Part shown: piece after piece, positions 56,493-63,829 of the stretch | Position numbering within the stretch: position 1 is the first letter of the stretch | Layout of the letters: every line of letters starts with the position of its first letter | Assembly: GCA_017541305.1 (NCBI GenBank) | Contig: JAFXZJ010000041.1 | Span: forward strand, 62,001-126,000 | Source of the DNA: Clostridia bacterium | GTDB lineage: Bacteria > Bacillota > Clostridia > Christensenellales > CAG-138 | Direction: 5' to 3' | DNA length: 64,000 nucleotides | Made by a program: the position numbers and the translations under genes | The notes under the pieces: model-generated | Database searches by the model: none | The model's input: only the letters and a program-made list of their open reading frames with translations | What the model was told of the DNA's origin: nothing

Positions 56493-56522
56493 ATTATAGC
56501 ACATATGTTCTATGCTTGTCAA
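56493..56522 (-). promoter_or_regulatory. Sigma-A promoter of the phage operon
   Basis: TTGACA (56522-56517), 18-base spacer, TATAAT (56498-56493). Confidence 0.85.
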
Positions 56523-56581
56523 CAGCTATTTAGAATATTTGTTCGTATTAACCAATATATTTTTTCATTTGTTGAAATAGC

Positions 56582-56610
56582 TTGAAAAATAAATTTAAAG
56601 CGGTTATAAT
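56582..56610 (+). promoter_or_regulatory. Sigma-A promoter of the structured RNA
   Basis: TTGAAA (56582-56587), 17-base spacer, TATAAT (56605-56610). Confidence 0.9.
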
Positions 56611-56616
56611 CTATGG

Positions 56617-56835
56617 CGGCAAGAACAGCGGGTCTGTGGTTGAAAGTCGAAGCCAGTCGCAGGCGAAGCGATCCACGTAAGCGGGGCAAAGCCCCCGTGA
56701 GCATGGTGCGGTTTAGAAGTAAGTCCTGTCAGCAAAAGCTGAGACCGCGTGTAGTGAGAGGCAGTTTCCGGGTAGCGATAGCGGCAACAGGCGAGTGTGG
56801 GGTCAAAGACCAGGTCAGCCGTTGTTCAAGCTAAA
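56617..56835 (+). ncRNA. Structured RNA, candidate raiA-motif RNA
   Basis: About 215 bases, beginning 6 bases after a consensus -10. A perfect 9-bp closing stem pairs GAACAGCGG (56623-56631) with CCGTTGTTC (56819-56827). Internal hairpins: GGGGCAAAGCCCC (56683-56695), TCAGCAAAAGCTGA, GGTCAAAGACC (56801-56811) and a CGCAGGCGAAGCG stem. Size, compact fold and position agree with raiA-type RNAs of Clostridia, but this name is from memory of the motif and not from a covariance search. A zinc-ribbon gene follows. Confidence 0.65.
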
Positions 56836-56863
56836 AATATTTCTAAGGGGATTAGGATCCATC

Positions 56864-57139
56864 ATGTTTGAAGACAAGGTACTGGTTTGCAAGGACTGCG
56901 GCGCTGAATTCACCTTCACCGCCGGCGAACAGGAATTTTACGCCGAGAAGGGCTTCCGCAACGAGCCCACCCGCTGCAAGGCCTGCAGGCAGGCTCGCAA
57001 GAACGCTTCCCGCGGCGAGCGCGTAATGTATGACGCCGTCTGCGCGCAGTGCGGCGCTCCCACCAAGATCCCGTTCGAGCCCAAGACCGACCGTCCCGTT
57101 TACTGCAGCGCATGCTTTGCGGCACGCCGCGGCGAGTGA
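56864..57139 (+). CDS. Zinc-ribbon domain protein
   Basis: 91 residues. N-terminal VLVCKDCGAEFTFTAGEQEF and TRCKACRQARK form one CxxC-CxxC zinc site; the C-terminal YDAVCAQCGAPTKIPFEPK and CSACFAARRG form a second. This matches the small Firmicutes zinc-ribbon (zf-trcl type) family. It follows the structured RNA with 29 bases gap and is probably on the same transcript. The start at 56864 has AAGGGGATTAGGAT upstream; ATG 56795 is within the RNA and is rejected. Function not known. Confidence 0.85.
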   Translation: MFEDKVLVCKDCGAEFTFTAGEQEFYAEKGFRNEPTRCKACRQARKNASRGERVMYDAVCAQCGAPTKIPFEPKTDRPVYCSACFAARRGE

Positions 57140-57207
57140 TCAAGACGGAGCCGACTATCCGGTTGGTCTTCCCAAAGGGCAAACCGTACGGACTATAGGC
57201 AAAAAAA

Positions 57208-57243
57208 GCCGATGAAGCAACCGCTTCACCGGCGTTTTTTATT
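57208..57243 (+). terminator. Terminator after the zinc-ribbon gene
   Basis: GCCGATGAAGC/GCTTCACCGGC stem, then GTTTTTTATTT. A small extra hairpin (CGGTTGG...AAACCG) lies in the 3' region 57159-57187. Confidence 0.85.
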
Positions 57244-57322
57244 TGTCGCCCGGCAGGCGACCTCCTACCCGCCGCCCGCGGTTATAATGTGCTCAACAAA
57301 AACAACCGGGAGGTACAAAACA

Positions 57323-57955
57323 ATGAAAAAGGATCTTACCGAAATAGTATTCATACTTGACCGCAGCGGCTCCATGGGAGGGCTCGAATCCGACACCATA
57401 GGAGGCTTCAACTCGATGCTCGAAAAGCAGAAGAAGGAAAAGGGCGAGGCGATCGTCTCCACCGTGCTCTTCGATCACGAGAGCGAGGTGCTTCACGACC
57501 GCATACCCATCGAAAAGGTGGAGCCCATGAACGAGAAGCAGTATTACGTGCGCGGCTGCACCGCGCTGATCGACGCGATGGGCGGCGCCATCCGCCACAT
57601 CAGGAACGTGCACAAGTACATCCGCGAGGAGGACGTGCCCGAGCACACCATCTTCATAATCACCACCGACGGCATGGAGAACGCCAGCAAAAAGTATTCC
57701 TCCGACGAGGTAAAGAAGATGGTGAGCGAGCAGAAGGAGAAGGGCTGGGAGTTCCTCTTTCTGGGTGCGAACATCGACGCGATCGAGACCGCCAAGCATT
57801 TCGGCATCGAGGAGGACCGCGCCGTCACCTACCGCTCCGACAAAAAGGGCACACGCATGAATTACAAGGCCGTGGGCAGCGCGATATCCGCAATGCGCTG
57901 CGAGGCGTGCCTTGACGCAAGCTGGAAGCGCGAGATAGAGGAGCGCGAGGACTGA
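57323..57955 (+). CDS. VWA-domain protein
   Basis: 210 residues. Complete MIDAS motif: FILDRSGSMGG (DxSxS), GCTALIDAMGG (Thr) and ITTDGMENAS (Asp). The fold is von Willebrand factor A, which binds a divalent metal and often acts in protein complexes. No membrane or signal segment. A small C-terminal Cys pair (RCEACLD) is seen. Ribosome site GGGAGG. It stands alone, between two terminators; partner unknown. The ATG 57212 in frame lacks a site. Confidence 0.88.
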   Translation: MKKDLTEIVFILDRSGSMGGLESDTIGGFNSMLEKQKKEKGEAIVSTVLFDHESEVLHDRIPIEKVEPMNEKQYYVRGCTALIDAMGGAIRHIRNVHKYIREEDVPEHTIFIITTDGMENASKKYSSDEVKKMVSEQKEKGWEFLFLGANIDAIETAKHFGIEEDRAVTYRSDKKGTRMNYKAVGSAISAMRCEACLDASWKREIEERED

Positions 57956-57966
57956 ACACGATACAA

Positions 57967-58005
57967 CAGCACAAAAAAGCCCGCAGCCGCGGGCTTTTTG
58001 CTTCT
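57967..58005 (+). terminator. Terminator after the VWA gene
   Basis: AAAAAAGCCCGC/GCGGGCTTTTT stem with a 4-base loop. Confidence 0.85.
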
Positions 58006-58094
58006 TACCCGTTTTCACACAGGCTTACCTTTAATTCACCAAAGCAGCCTCATTAAAACCTACTTTGATAATCGTTTGTTCTCCATAATGCTTT

Positions 58095-58904
58095 TTATCC
58101 ATTTAATCTCTTATTAAAAAGGAATGCGTTTTGCTTAGTCGGGCGGATCGTATCCGGCATGGTGGCGACGGTCTCGTATGGGCGGAATACGACCTTTTCC
58201 TCCTTCTCGGGCTCGAGAGGGGGGTACTCGGGGATCGCCGTCATGATTTCGTTTTTGAGCTTGGCAAGATCGGCGTCCGCCCTGTCGATCCTGTGGTATT
58301 TTTCCATCAGCTCATAGCGGAGCGAGGCCATTGCGTCGCGCAGGGTGCGTATGCCCTCCGCCTTGTCCGCAAGCGCACGGCCTAATATCGGCTCTCCGAA
58401 AAGCGCGTGGCAGACCATCGTATCGCGGTCGTAGTCGAGCGCAAGCGGGATTATTTGTGCGTCAGCGGCGGAGGCTACGTCGATTATGCCCCACTTCATA
58501 TTGAGCATCAGGAGGTTGTCCGTGAGGTTCCATGTCCCCTCGGGATACCAGCAGACGGGCGTGCGCGTTTTGAGCTGGCGCAGTATCTTTTGCTTAACCG
58601 CCGCTCCGCTGCGCTTATCAAACCTGTCAACGTAAATAACGCCATTAAGGCGGAAGAAAAACCTGTCGTCGAGCCCGAGCCGCTGCTTGCCGACGAGCGG
58701 TATAATGTGCCTTCCCGTCGCTTTCACCGCGTCGGGCACGTCGAAGCTGTTGGAATGGTTCGCGGCAAAGATTATAGGCTTGCCCTCTGCGGGCGAATAC
58801 GCGTTTTCCGTCACGACTTCAAAAGCCATCTTGCTTTTCGCTAGCGATATCAGGAATTTATAAGCGAATTTGTCCCAAAGCGTGGAGTCGATCCAATCGT
58901 TCAC
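58095..58904 (-). CDS. PlsC-type lysophospholipid acyltransferase (third copy)
   Basis: 269 residues. Acyltransferase motif ANHSNSFD (His50-x4-Asp55), PVCWYPEGTWN near 118, LGLDDRFFFRLNGVIYVDR. The C-terminal 70 residues (EKYHRIDRADADLAKLKNEI) are an extra charged helix. The start is GTG 58904, with GGGAGG 6 bases upstream; ATG 58982 has no site and would lie in the RNA leader. It is controlled by a promoter and leader that contain a very long hairpin and a terminator. It is not in the main lipid locus. Acceptor unknown. Confidence 0.82.
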   Translation of the reverse strand: MNDWIDSTLWDKFAYKFLISLAKSKMAFEVVTENAYSPAEGKPIIFAANHSNSFDVPDAVKATGRHIIPLVGKQRLGLDDRFFFRLNGVIYVDRFDKRSGAAVKQKILRQLKTRTPVCWYPEGTWNLTDNLLMLNMKWGIIDVASAADAQIIPLALDYDRDTMVCHALFGEPILGRALADKAEGIRTLRDAMASLRYELMEKYHRIDRADADLAKLKNEIMTAIPEYPPLEPEKEEKVVFRPYETVATMPDTIRPTKQNAFLFNKRLNG

Positions 58905-58914
58905 GAATGCCCTC

Positions 58915-58952
58915 CCAAATAAAAAAGTGGCACAGCCGAAGCCATACCACCG
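58915..58952 (-). terminator. Attenuator hairpin before the PlsC gene
   Basis: GTGGTATGGC/GCTGTGCCAC (58950-58941 and 58936-58927) with a TTCG loop and all ten positions paired including wobbles, then TTTTTTATTT and directly the ribosome site GGGAGG. Confidence 0.75.
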
Positions 58953-59081
58953 AAAAACGCACAGCTTCGATTGTTGCCACACAATCCTCTACACCGCAAG
59001 CGTATGTAAAGACGAAGAGTGCATTTTTGCCAAAGCAAAAAAGCACATACGCCTTGCGGTTCGATATAGGATTGTGTGGCA
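58917..59081 (-). ncRNA. Leader RNA or sRNA with very long hairpin
   Basis: Transcript predicted to begin near 59080. It opens with TGCCACACAATCCT (59081-59068), which pairs with AGGATTGTGTGGCA (58988-58975). The inner stem ACCGCAAGGCGTATGT/ACATACGCTTGCGGT and an apical TTTTTGC-CAAA-GCAAAAA give an almost continuous stem of about 45 bp. A terminator follows. It may be a PlsC attenuator, a separate sRNA, or a fold-back (MITE-like) element. Confidence 0.65.
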
Positions 59082-59086
59082 GTTAC

Positions 59087-59115
59087 AGTATAGCATTCTT
59101 TTCTCTTTGTTTCAA
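59087..59115 (-). promoter_or_regulatory. Sigma-A promoter of the hairpin leader
   Basis: TTGAAA (59115-59110), 17-base spacer, TATACT (59092-59087). Confidence 0.8.
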
Positions 59116-59187
59116 CTATATTTAGGAAATCAATGCAGATATTCCGTATATACGGCTCCCTCGCTCGTTTTCAAAGGGCAAATAATG

Positions 59188-59680
59188 ATCCCCCGGCGAT
59201 GCCGGGGGGTATTTCATTTTCGGGCATAGCCCTCATATTACTGGCTGCCCACACGTGGGCATAGGGTGCCTGTCAGCATGCAAAGGATGACTTGCTACCC
59301 GTTAACGGGTTCCATTTCTGTGTTGCTTTTCCAATCTGTCTTCTGCACACAATTACTAGTCTGCATACAAACTTCTCGGGTTTGTGAAATTTGTACATTC
59401 CCTTTCATTGCCTCGCTCTTGCATTCTTGGATAACTCATCTATCTATGCTATAATTGTTATGGAGATAGATCCACTTCCGTTTTCTATTTCTGACCTCCT
59501 GATGTGTTTTCAGCGTAACTGGCAGGTCACGCTTGTGCTATAACACATCAGGAGTTTTTGTAACTGTATCAACGGTAAACCTATACGGAACCCCGCCACT
59601 ATGGCGGGGTTTTCGAGATACAAGAACAGCCGGTCGGGCGCATCCGCTTAAAGGGTGCGCCCGACCGGTTTTATCATTCA
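59188..59680. terminator. Run of four terminator hairpins in a gene-free stretch
   Basis: CCCCGGCGATGCCGGGG (59191-59207); CTCCTGATGTGTT/AACACATCAGGAG with TTTTTG (about 59495-59560, with a large inner stem); AACCCCGCC/GGCGGGGTT (59590-59612); CCGGTCGGGCGCA/TGCGCCCGACCGG with TTTTATC (59631-59674). No protein frame is convincing between 59120 and 59687; a TATAAT-like ATAATTG (59450) may start a small RNA. Confidence 0.6.
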
Positions 59681-59687
59681 TTCGGTG

Positions 59688-61178
59688 TTATTTTGTAAGA
59701 AAAACCTCCGTGGGCGACAGCACGTTTTCATCCCCGCTCCCAACGCCCAGGCAGCCGTTGCCGTTCCAGCCCCAGGCGAATATCCTGCCCTCGGCGTCGA
59801 TGGCATAGGTGCGCGCAAAGAGCTCCACCGAGTCGGTGCCGTCGTCGTAATCGATGTATTCCACGTCAAGATGCGTGAATACCGTGCAGATCCCCTTGAG
59901 GCCGATATCGACGAAGCCGAACCTTGTCTCCTCCGTACCGTCGCCCAGCGGGCAGTGCATGAAATCAAACTCGATACCCGAGCCGGTCGCAAGCACCCGT
60001 CCGTCATAGGTGACGATGAACGTATGTGCGCCGTTTGTGAAGAAGGATCTCACGCCCTCGGCCACGCATTCGGGGTCGCGGCTTTCGTTATCCTGCGCCT
60101 TGCCGACGAGCGCGTTGGAGAAGCCCGGCCCCCATGACCACAGCTCGCCGTTTGTCTTTAGGGCAAAATTATAGCTATAGCCCCAATCCTCGTCCATCTC
60201 CCAGCCGCAGCTTATCCGCGCGACGCCGTCCATGATATGCACGAGCTTTTCGAGCTGATCGTCGGGGACCTCGTGGAAATCGCCTTCCCTCGCATACGAC
60301 CAGAGCGAGCCGTCGTTTTTGAGAATGTAAGCCGTGTTGTCGGCGATCTCGACCTGGCGCACGTCGCCGCAGATGGGTTCGAAATCGCCATTGTAATTCA
60401 CGCAGCAGAGCATGCCGTCGGAGCGCTCCACGAAGTTTCCCCAGCGGTCGAACGCCCTGCTCACGCCGTCCGCTTTCTTTATCCATTCGGGAGAACTGAT
60501 CCACAGCTCGCCGCCGTTCCTTATAAGGCAGCCGCCGTAAAAGCTCTCCACGTCCTCGAACAAGAGCTCCGGTTCCGCCTCGGCGCCAAGACGGTAGAGG
60601 TCGCCTGCCTCAGTCAGCACGTACACACGGTTATATTCCTTGTAAACACCCTTGACGAAGTGCATGAGCTCCACGGGCCTTGTCGCTTCATCCGTGCTGC
60701 CCATGCCAAGCTGGCCGCTGTCGTTGCGCCCCCAGCCCCAGAGTATGTTGTCGGCGCTCAGGGCAAACACCGTTTCGCCGACTATCACGGGCGTTATGCC
60801 GTTCGACACGAACACCGGAGCGTGCTTATCCTCCGTGGAGCCTATGCCCAGCTGACCGTATTCGTTATTGCCCCAGCCATAGACCGTGCCGTCGGGACAG
60901 ATGAGGAACGCCGTGCCCCCGTTTTGTATTATGCGGGGCAGATCGGCGTCAGCGGGCCATTCGGGAACGGGCGTGGATACGGGCTCGTCCGTGGGCGCGG
61001 GCTCATCCGTCACGACGGGCACTTCGGTAAGCGCGGGCTCATCCGTCGCGGGAGCCTCGGTCGCGGGGGCTTCCGTCGGCGCTTCCGTGGGCTCGATCAT
61101 GGCCGCAGGTGAAACGGTGCACGCCGCAAGCGGCAGAGCGAGCAAAAGAATTAGTATGAATGATACTGTTCGTTTCAT
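59688..61178 (-). CDS. RCC1-repeat lipoprotein
   Basis: 496 residues. Lipoprotein signal with lipobox LAAC (MKRTVSFILILLLALPLAAC), then a Thr/Pro/Glu/Ala-rich spacer (TEAPTEAPATEAPATDEPAL), then RCC1-type repeats: GTVYGWGNNEYGQLGIGS, NILWGWGRNDSGQLGMGS, GDLYRLG, GGELWISS, GSLWSYA, GELWSWGPGFS, GRVLATGSG, GRIFAWGWNGNGCLGVGS. It would be an extracellular beta-propeller anchored to the membrane. The same type of repeat is present in the peptide permease. The start 61178 has GGAGG upstream. Confidence 0.88.
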   Translation of the reverse strand: MKRTVSFILILLLALPLAACTVSPAAMIEPTEAPTEAPATEAPATDEPALTEVPVVTDEPAPTDEPVSTPVPEWPADADLPRIIQNGGTAFLICPDGTVYGWGNNEYGQLGIGSTEDKHAPVFVSNGITPVIVGETVFALSADNILWGWGRNDSGQLGMGSTDEATRPVELMHFVKGVYKEYNRVYVLTEAGDLYRLGAEAEPELLFEDVESFYGGCLIRNGGELWISSPEWIKKADGVSRAFDRWGNFVERSDGMLCCVNYNGDFEPICGDVRQVEIADNTAYILKNDGSLWSYAREGDFHEVPDDQLEKLVHIMDGVARISCGWEMDEDWGYSYNFALKTNGELWSWGPGFSNALVGKAQDNESRDPECVAEGVRSFFTNGAHTFIVTYDGRVLATGSGIEFDFMHCPLGDGTEETRFGFVDIGLKGICTVFTHLDVEYIDYDDGTDSVELFARTYAIDAEGRIFAWGWNGNGCLGVGSGDENVLSPTEVFLTK

Positions 61179-61195
61179 AATAACCTCCGAAATAC

Positions 61196-61212
61196 GGTGA
61201 ACATGGTTCACC
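61196..61212. promoter_or_regulatory. Inverted repeat upstream of the RCC1 lipoprotein
   Basis: GGTGAAC-ATG-GTTCACC, a perfect 7-bp inverted repeat, 18 bases upstream of the start codon. A regulator binding site is inferred. Confidence 0.4.
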
Positions 61213-61393
61213 CGTTCTTACTTATATAACGCACGAGCGAGAAAAAAAGATGCATTTTTTTGATCGGATACGTTCTCCCTCGAGCTTCGATATAACGAAG
61301 TTCGCCATCGAGATTGTGATATCCGACGTAGTCCCTTTCCCGTGATAAGCCGGAAGGCAGAGCGATCGCCCTGCCTCCCGTTCTTTATTCATT

Positions 61394-63643
61394 TCAGTCC
61401 TTCATGTGCGCTTTATAGTAGTTCATCAGGTTGCCCTCAAGCAGTATCTCCTTCTCGTCGGGGGTAAGGCCCTTGATATCGAGGGTGATATCCTTTACGC
61501 CTTCCTTGGCGATCACCTTGGCGGGAACGGTTTCAACGCCTTCCTCAACGGCCTTGCGGATGCCGGGCACGAATACGAAATCGCCGCACTCATAGGGGAA
61601 CTCGGCGCCTTCGGGAAGAGTGAAGGGCAGTATGCCCCAGTTGATGCAGTTGGAGCGATAGCGCTTGGTGGCGTACTCATAGCAGATGTTGGCAAAGCCG
61701 CCCAGCACGCGCTGACAGGAGGCGGCCTGCTCGCGGGCGCTGCCGTCGCCGGGCTTGTTGGCGAACACGCAGGAGCCGAAGCCGGTGCTCTTGATAAGCT
61801 CGTCGGCGTCGCCCACCTGAGCGAGGGCGTTCATTATCCTTTCGGGCTTCTTGCCGTCGCGGCGCTCGAAATCCATCGCCATGACCTGCTTGGAGCGGCC
61901 GACATATTCGGGCACGCGGCGCGAAAGCGCGAACTCGGCAAGCCTTAAGGGATTGGAGCGGTAGGAGCTGGTCTCGCCGGAGGGGATCAGCTCGTCGGTG
62001 GTGGTGACGGGATCGCGTATCACGGCGTCAAGCTCTAAGAGCACGTTGTCGGTGAGGGCATACATCGCGGGCCAATCGGTGATGTTGGGTCCCAGCTTGA
62101 GCTCGACGGAAGGATCGGCCTTGTCGAAGCCGTTGTAGACGCGCTTGTCATAGACGGCCTTGTCGAAGTGATATTCGTAATGCACGTCGTCCCAATCGAT
62201 ATCGGTGGCGGCGGTGATGGCGCCGTGATTGCGCGCGGTGGCGGCAATGGAGCGGGAATCCATCAGCGCGACCGTGGAGATCTGGCCCTCGCCGGGCTTG
62301 GAGCCCTCGCGGTTGGGGAAGTTCCTGGTGGTGTGGCGGAGCGAGAGGCCGTTGTTGGCGGGCACGTCGCCTGCGCCGAAGCACGGGCCGCAGAAGCTCT
62401 GCTTGATTATGGTGCCGCTCTCGAGCAGCTTTTCGGTCATGCCGATGCGGGTCAGCTCGAGGCTGGTGGGAACGCTGGTGGGATATACGCTGAAGCCGAA
62501 GTAGCCGTCGCCCACGTCATAGCCGTCCATGATCTCGGCCGCGGCGACGCAGTTGTCGAAGGTGCCGCCGGAGCAGCCCGCGATAACGCCCTGATCGGCA
62601 TACACCTTGCCGTCGACCACCTTGTCGGTCAGCTTAAGGTGCACCTTGGCGCCGAACTTCTTTTCGGCCTCGGCCTCGACCTTCTTGAGTATCTCAACGG
62701 GATTCTCGAGGAATTCGTGGATGGTGTAGGCGTTGGAGGGATGGAAGGGCAGCGCGATCATGGATTCGATCTTGGAAAGATCGAGCTCGATCATGCTGTC
62801 GTAATAAGCGACGTCCTTGGGATAAAGCTTTTTGAAGCCCTCGGGACGGCCGTGGATCTTATAATACTTCTCGATCTCGGCGTCGGTCTCCCAGATGGAG
62901 GAGAGGCAGGTGGTCTCGGTGGTCATAACGTCGATGCCGTTCCTGAAATCATAGGGCAGGTTTTCGATGCCGGGGCCAACGAACTCCATGACCTTGTTCT
63001 TTACAAAGCCGTTCGCAAAGGTCGCCTTGACGAGCGCCAGCGCCACGTCGTGCGGGCCAACGCCCTTCTTGGGCGCGCCGGTGACGTAAACGAGCACCAC
63101 TTCGGGCGCGTTGATATCCCAGGTGTTCTTGAGCAGCTGCTTGACCAGCTCGGGGCCGCCCTCGCCAACGCCCATGGTGCCCAGAGCGCCGTAACGGGTG
63201 TGCGAATCCGAGCCCAGTATCATATTGCCGCAGTTGGCCATCGCCTCGCGCGCATAGCTGTGAATAACGCTCTGATTGACGGGAACGTAGATGCCGCCGT
63301 ATTTCTTGGCCGCGGAAAGGCCGAATACGTGGTCGTCCTCGTTGATGGTGCCGCCCACGGCGCAAAGGCTGTTGTGGCAGTTGGTCATTGCATAGGGGAT
63401 GGGGAATTCCTTAAGGCCCGAAGCCCTTGCCGTCTGGATAATGCCGACGTAGGTTATGTCGTGGGACATAAGGCAGTCGAAGCGTATCTTCATCTTCTTC
63501 GCGTTGTCCGAGGTGTTGTGCGCCCTCAGGATCTGATACGCGATGGTGTTCTCACGCCCCTGCTCGGGGGTAACGCCCTCGACGGGCTCGCACTGGGGCT
63601 TGCCGTTTACAAGGTATACGCCGTTTCCGTAAAGGTCGATCAT
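61394..63643 (-). CDS. Aconitase-family hydratase (YbhJ-like)
   Basis: 749 residues, one long protein. Aconitase-type fold with cluster Cys residues in AGCSGGTFDN and SFCGPCFGAGD, and catalytic-region segments LGSDSHTRYGALGTMGVGEG, CHNSLCAVGG and a C-terminal swivel domain (ATKRYRSNCINWGILPF). It resembles putative hydratases of the YbhJ type; substrate not established. The start is 63643 with AAAGGAGA upstream; the longer frame lacks a site. It stands alone after its promoter. Confidence 0.85.
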   Translation of the reverse strand: MIDLYGNGVYLVNGKPQCEPVEGVTPEQGRENTIAYQILRAHNTSDNAKKMKIRFDCLMSHDITYVGIIQTARASGLKEFPIPYAMTNCHNSLCAVGGTINEDDHVFGLSAAKKYGGIYVPVNQSVIHSYAREAMANCGNMILGSDSHTRYGALGTMGVGEGGPELVKQLLKNTWDINAPEVVLVYVTGAPKKGVGPHDVALALVKATFANGFVKNKVMEFVGPGIENLPYDFRNGIDVMTTETTCLSSIWETDAEIEKYYKIHGRPEGFKKLYPKDVAYYDSMIELDLSKIESMIALPFHPSNAYTIHEFLENPVEILKKVEAEAEKKFGAKVHLKLTDKVVDGKVYADQGVIAGCSGGTFDNCVAAAEIMDGYDVGDGYFGFSVYPTSVPTSLELTRIGMTEKLLESGTIIKQSFCGPCFGAGDVPANNGLSLRHTTRNFPNREGSKPGEGQISTVALMDSRSIAATARNHGAITAATDIDWDDVHYEYHFDKAVYDKRVYNGFDKADPSVELKLGPNITDWPAMYALTDNVLLELDAVIRDPVTTTDELIPSGETSSYRSNPLRLAEFALSRRVPEYVGRSKQVMAMDFERRDGKKPERIMNALAQVGDADELIKSTGFGSCVFANKPGDGSAREQAASCQRVLGGFANICYEYATKRYRSNCINWGILPFTLPEGAEFPYECGDFVFVPGIRKAVEEGVETVPAKVIAKEGVKDITLDIKGLTPDEKEILLEGNLMNYYKAHMKD

Positions 63644-63695
63644 GGTACTCTCCTTTTTGAAATGCATTGATCGGCATATGCTGCCGTACACAGTA

Positions 63696-63724
63696 ATGAT
63701 ACTATAAAATATCGTATATTTCAA
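63696..63724 (-). promoter_or_regulatory. Sigma-A promoter of the hydratase
   Basis: TTGAAA (63724-63719), 17-base spacer, TATCAT (63701-63696). Confidence 0.75.
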
Positions 63725-63755
63725 CAGGAAAATAAGATATGATGAAAAATCGAAA

Positions 63756-63801
63756 AACCCCGCGCGGCAGGGCAAAGGCACAAGCCGCGCGGGGTCGGGG
63801 G
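63756..63801 (-). terminator. Terminator upstream of the hydratase promoter
   Basis: CCCCGCGCGGC/GCCGCGCGGGG stem with a loop of about 15 bases; T-rich (GGTTTTTCGATTTTTC) on the minus strand. It ends the gene entering from the right edge. Confidence 0.75.
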
Positions 63802-63829
63802 GGTAAACAAGTCCTATCACCAAAATAGT

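Noticed and set aside
59266..59454. Possible 62-residue protein in the terminator-rich region
   Set aside because: No ribosome site, unusual codon use for this genome and no recognisable pattern.
62168..63670. Open frame of 500 codons antisense to the hydratase
   Set aside because: Translation is compositionally biased (Gly/Val/His) with no domain or start signal.
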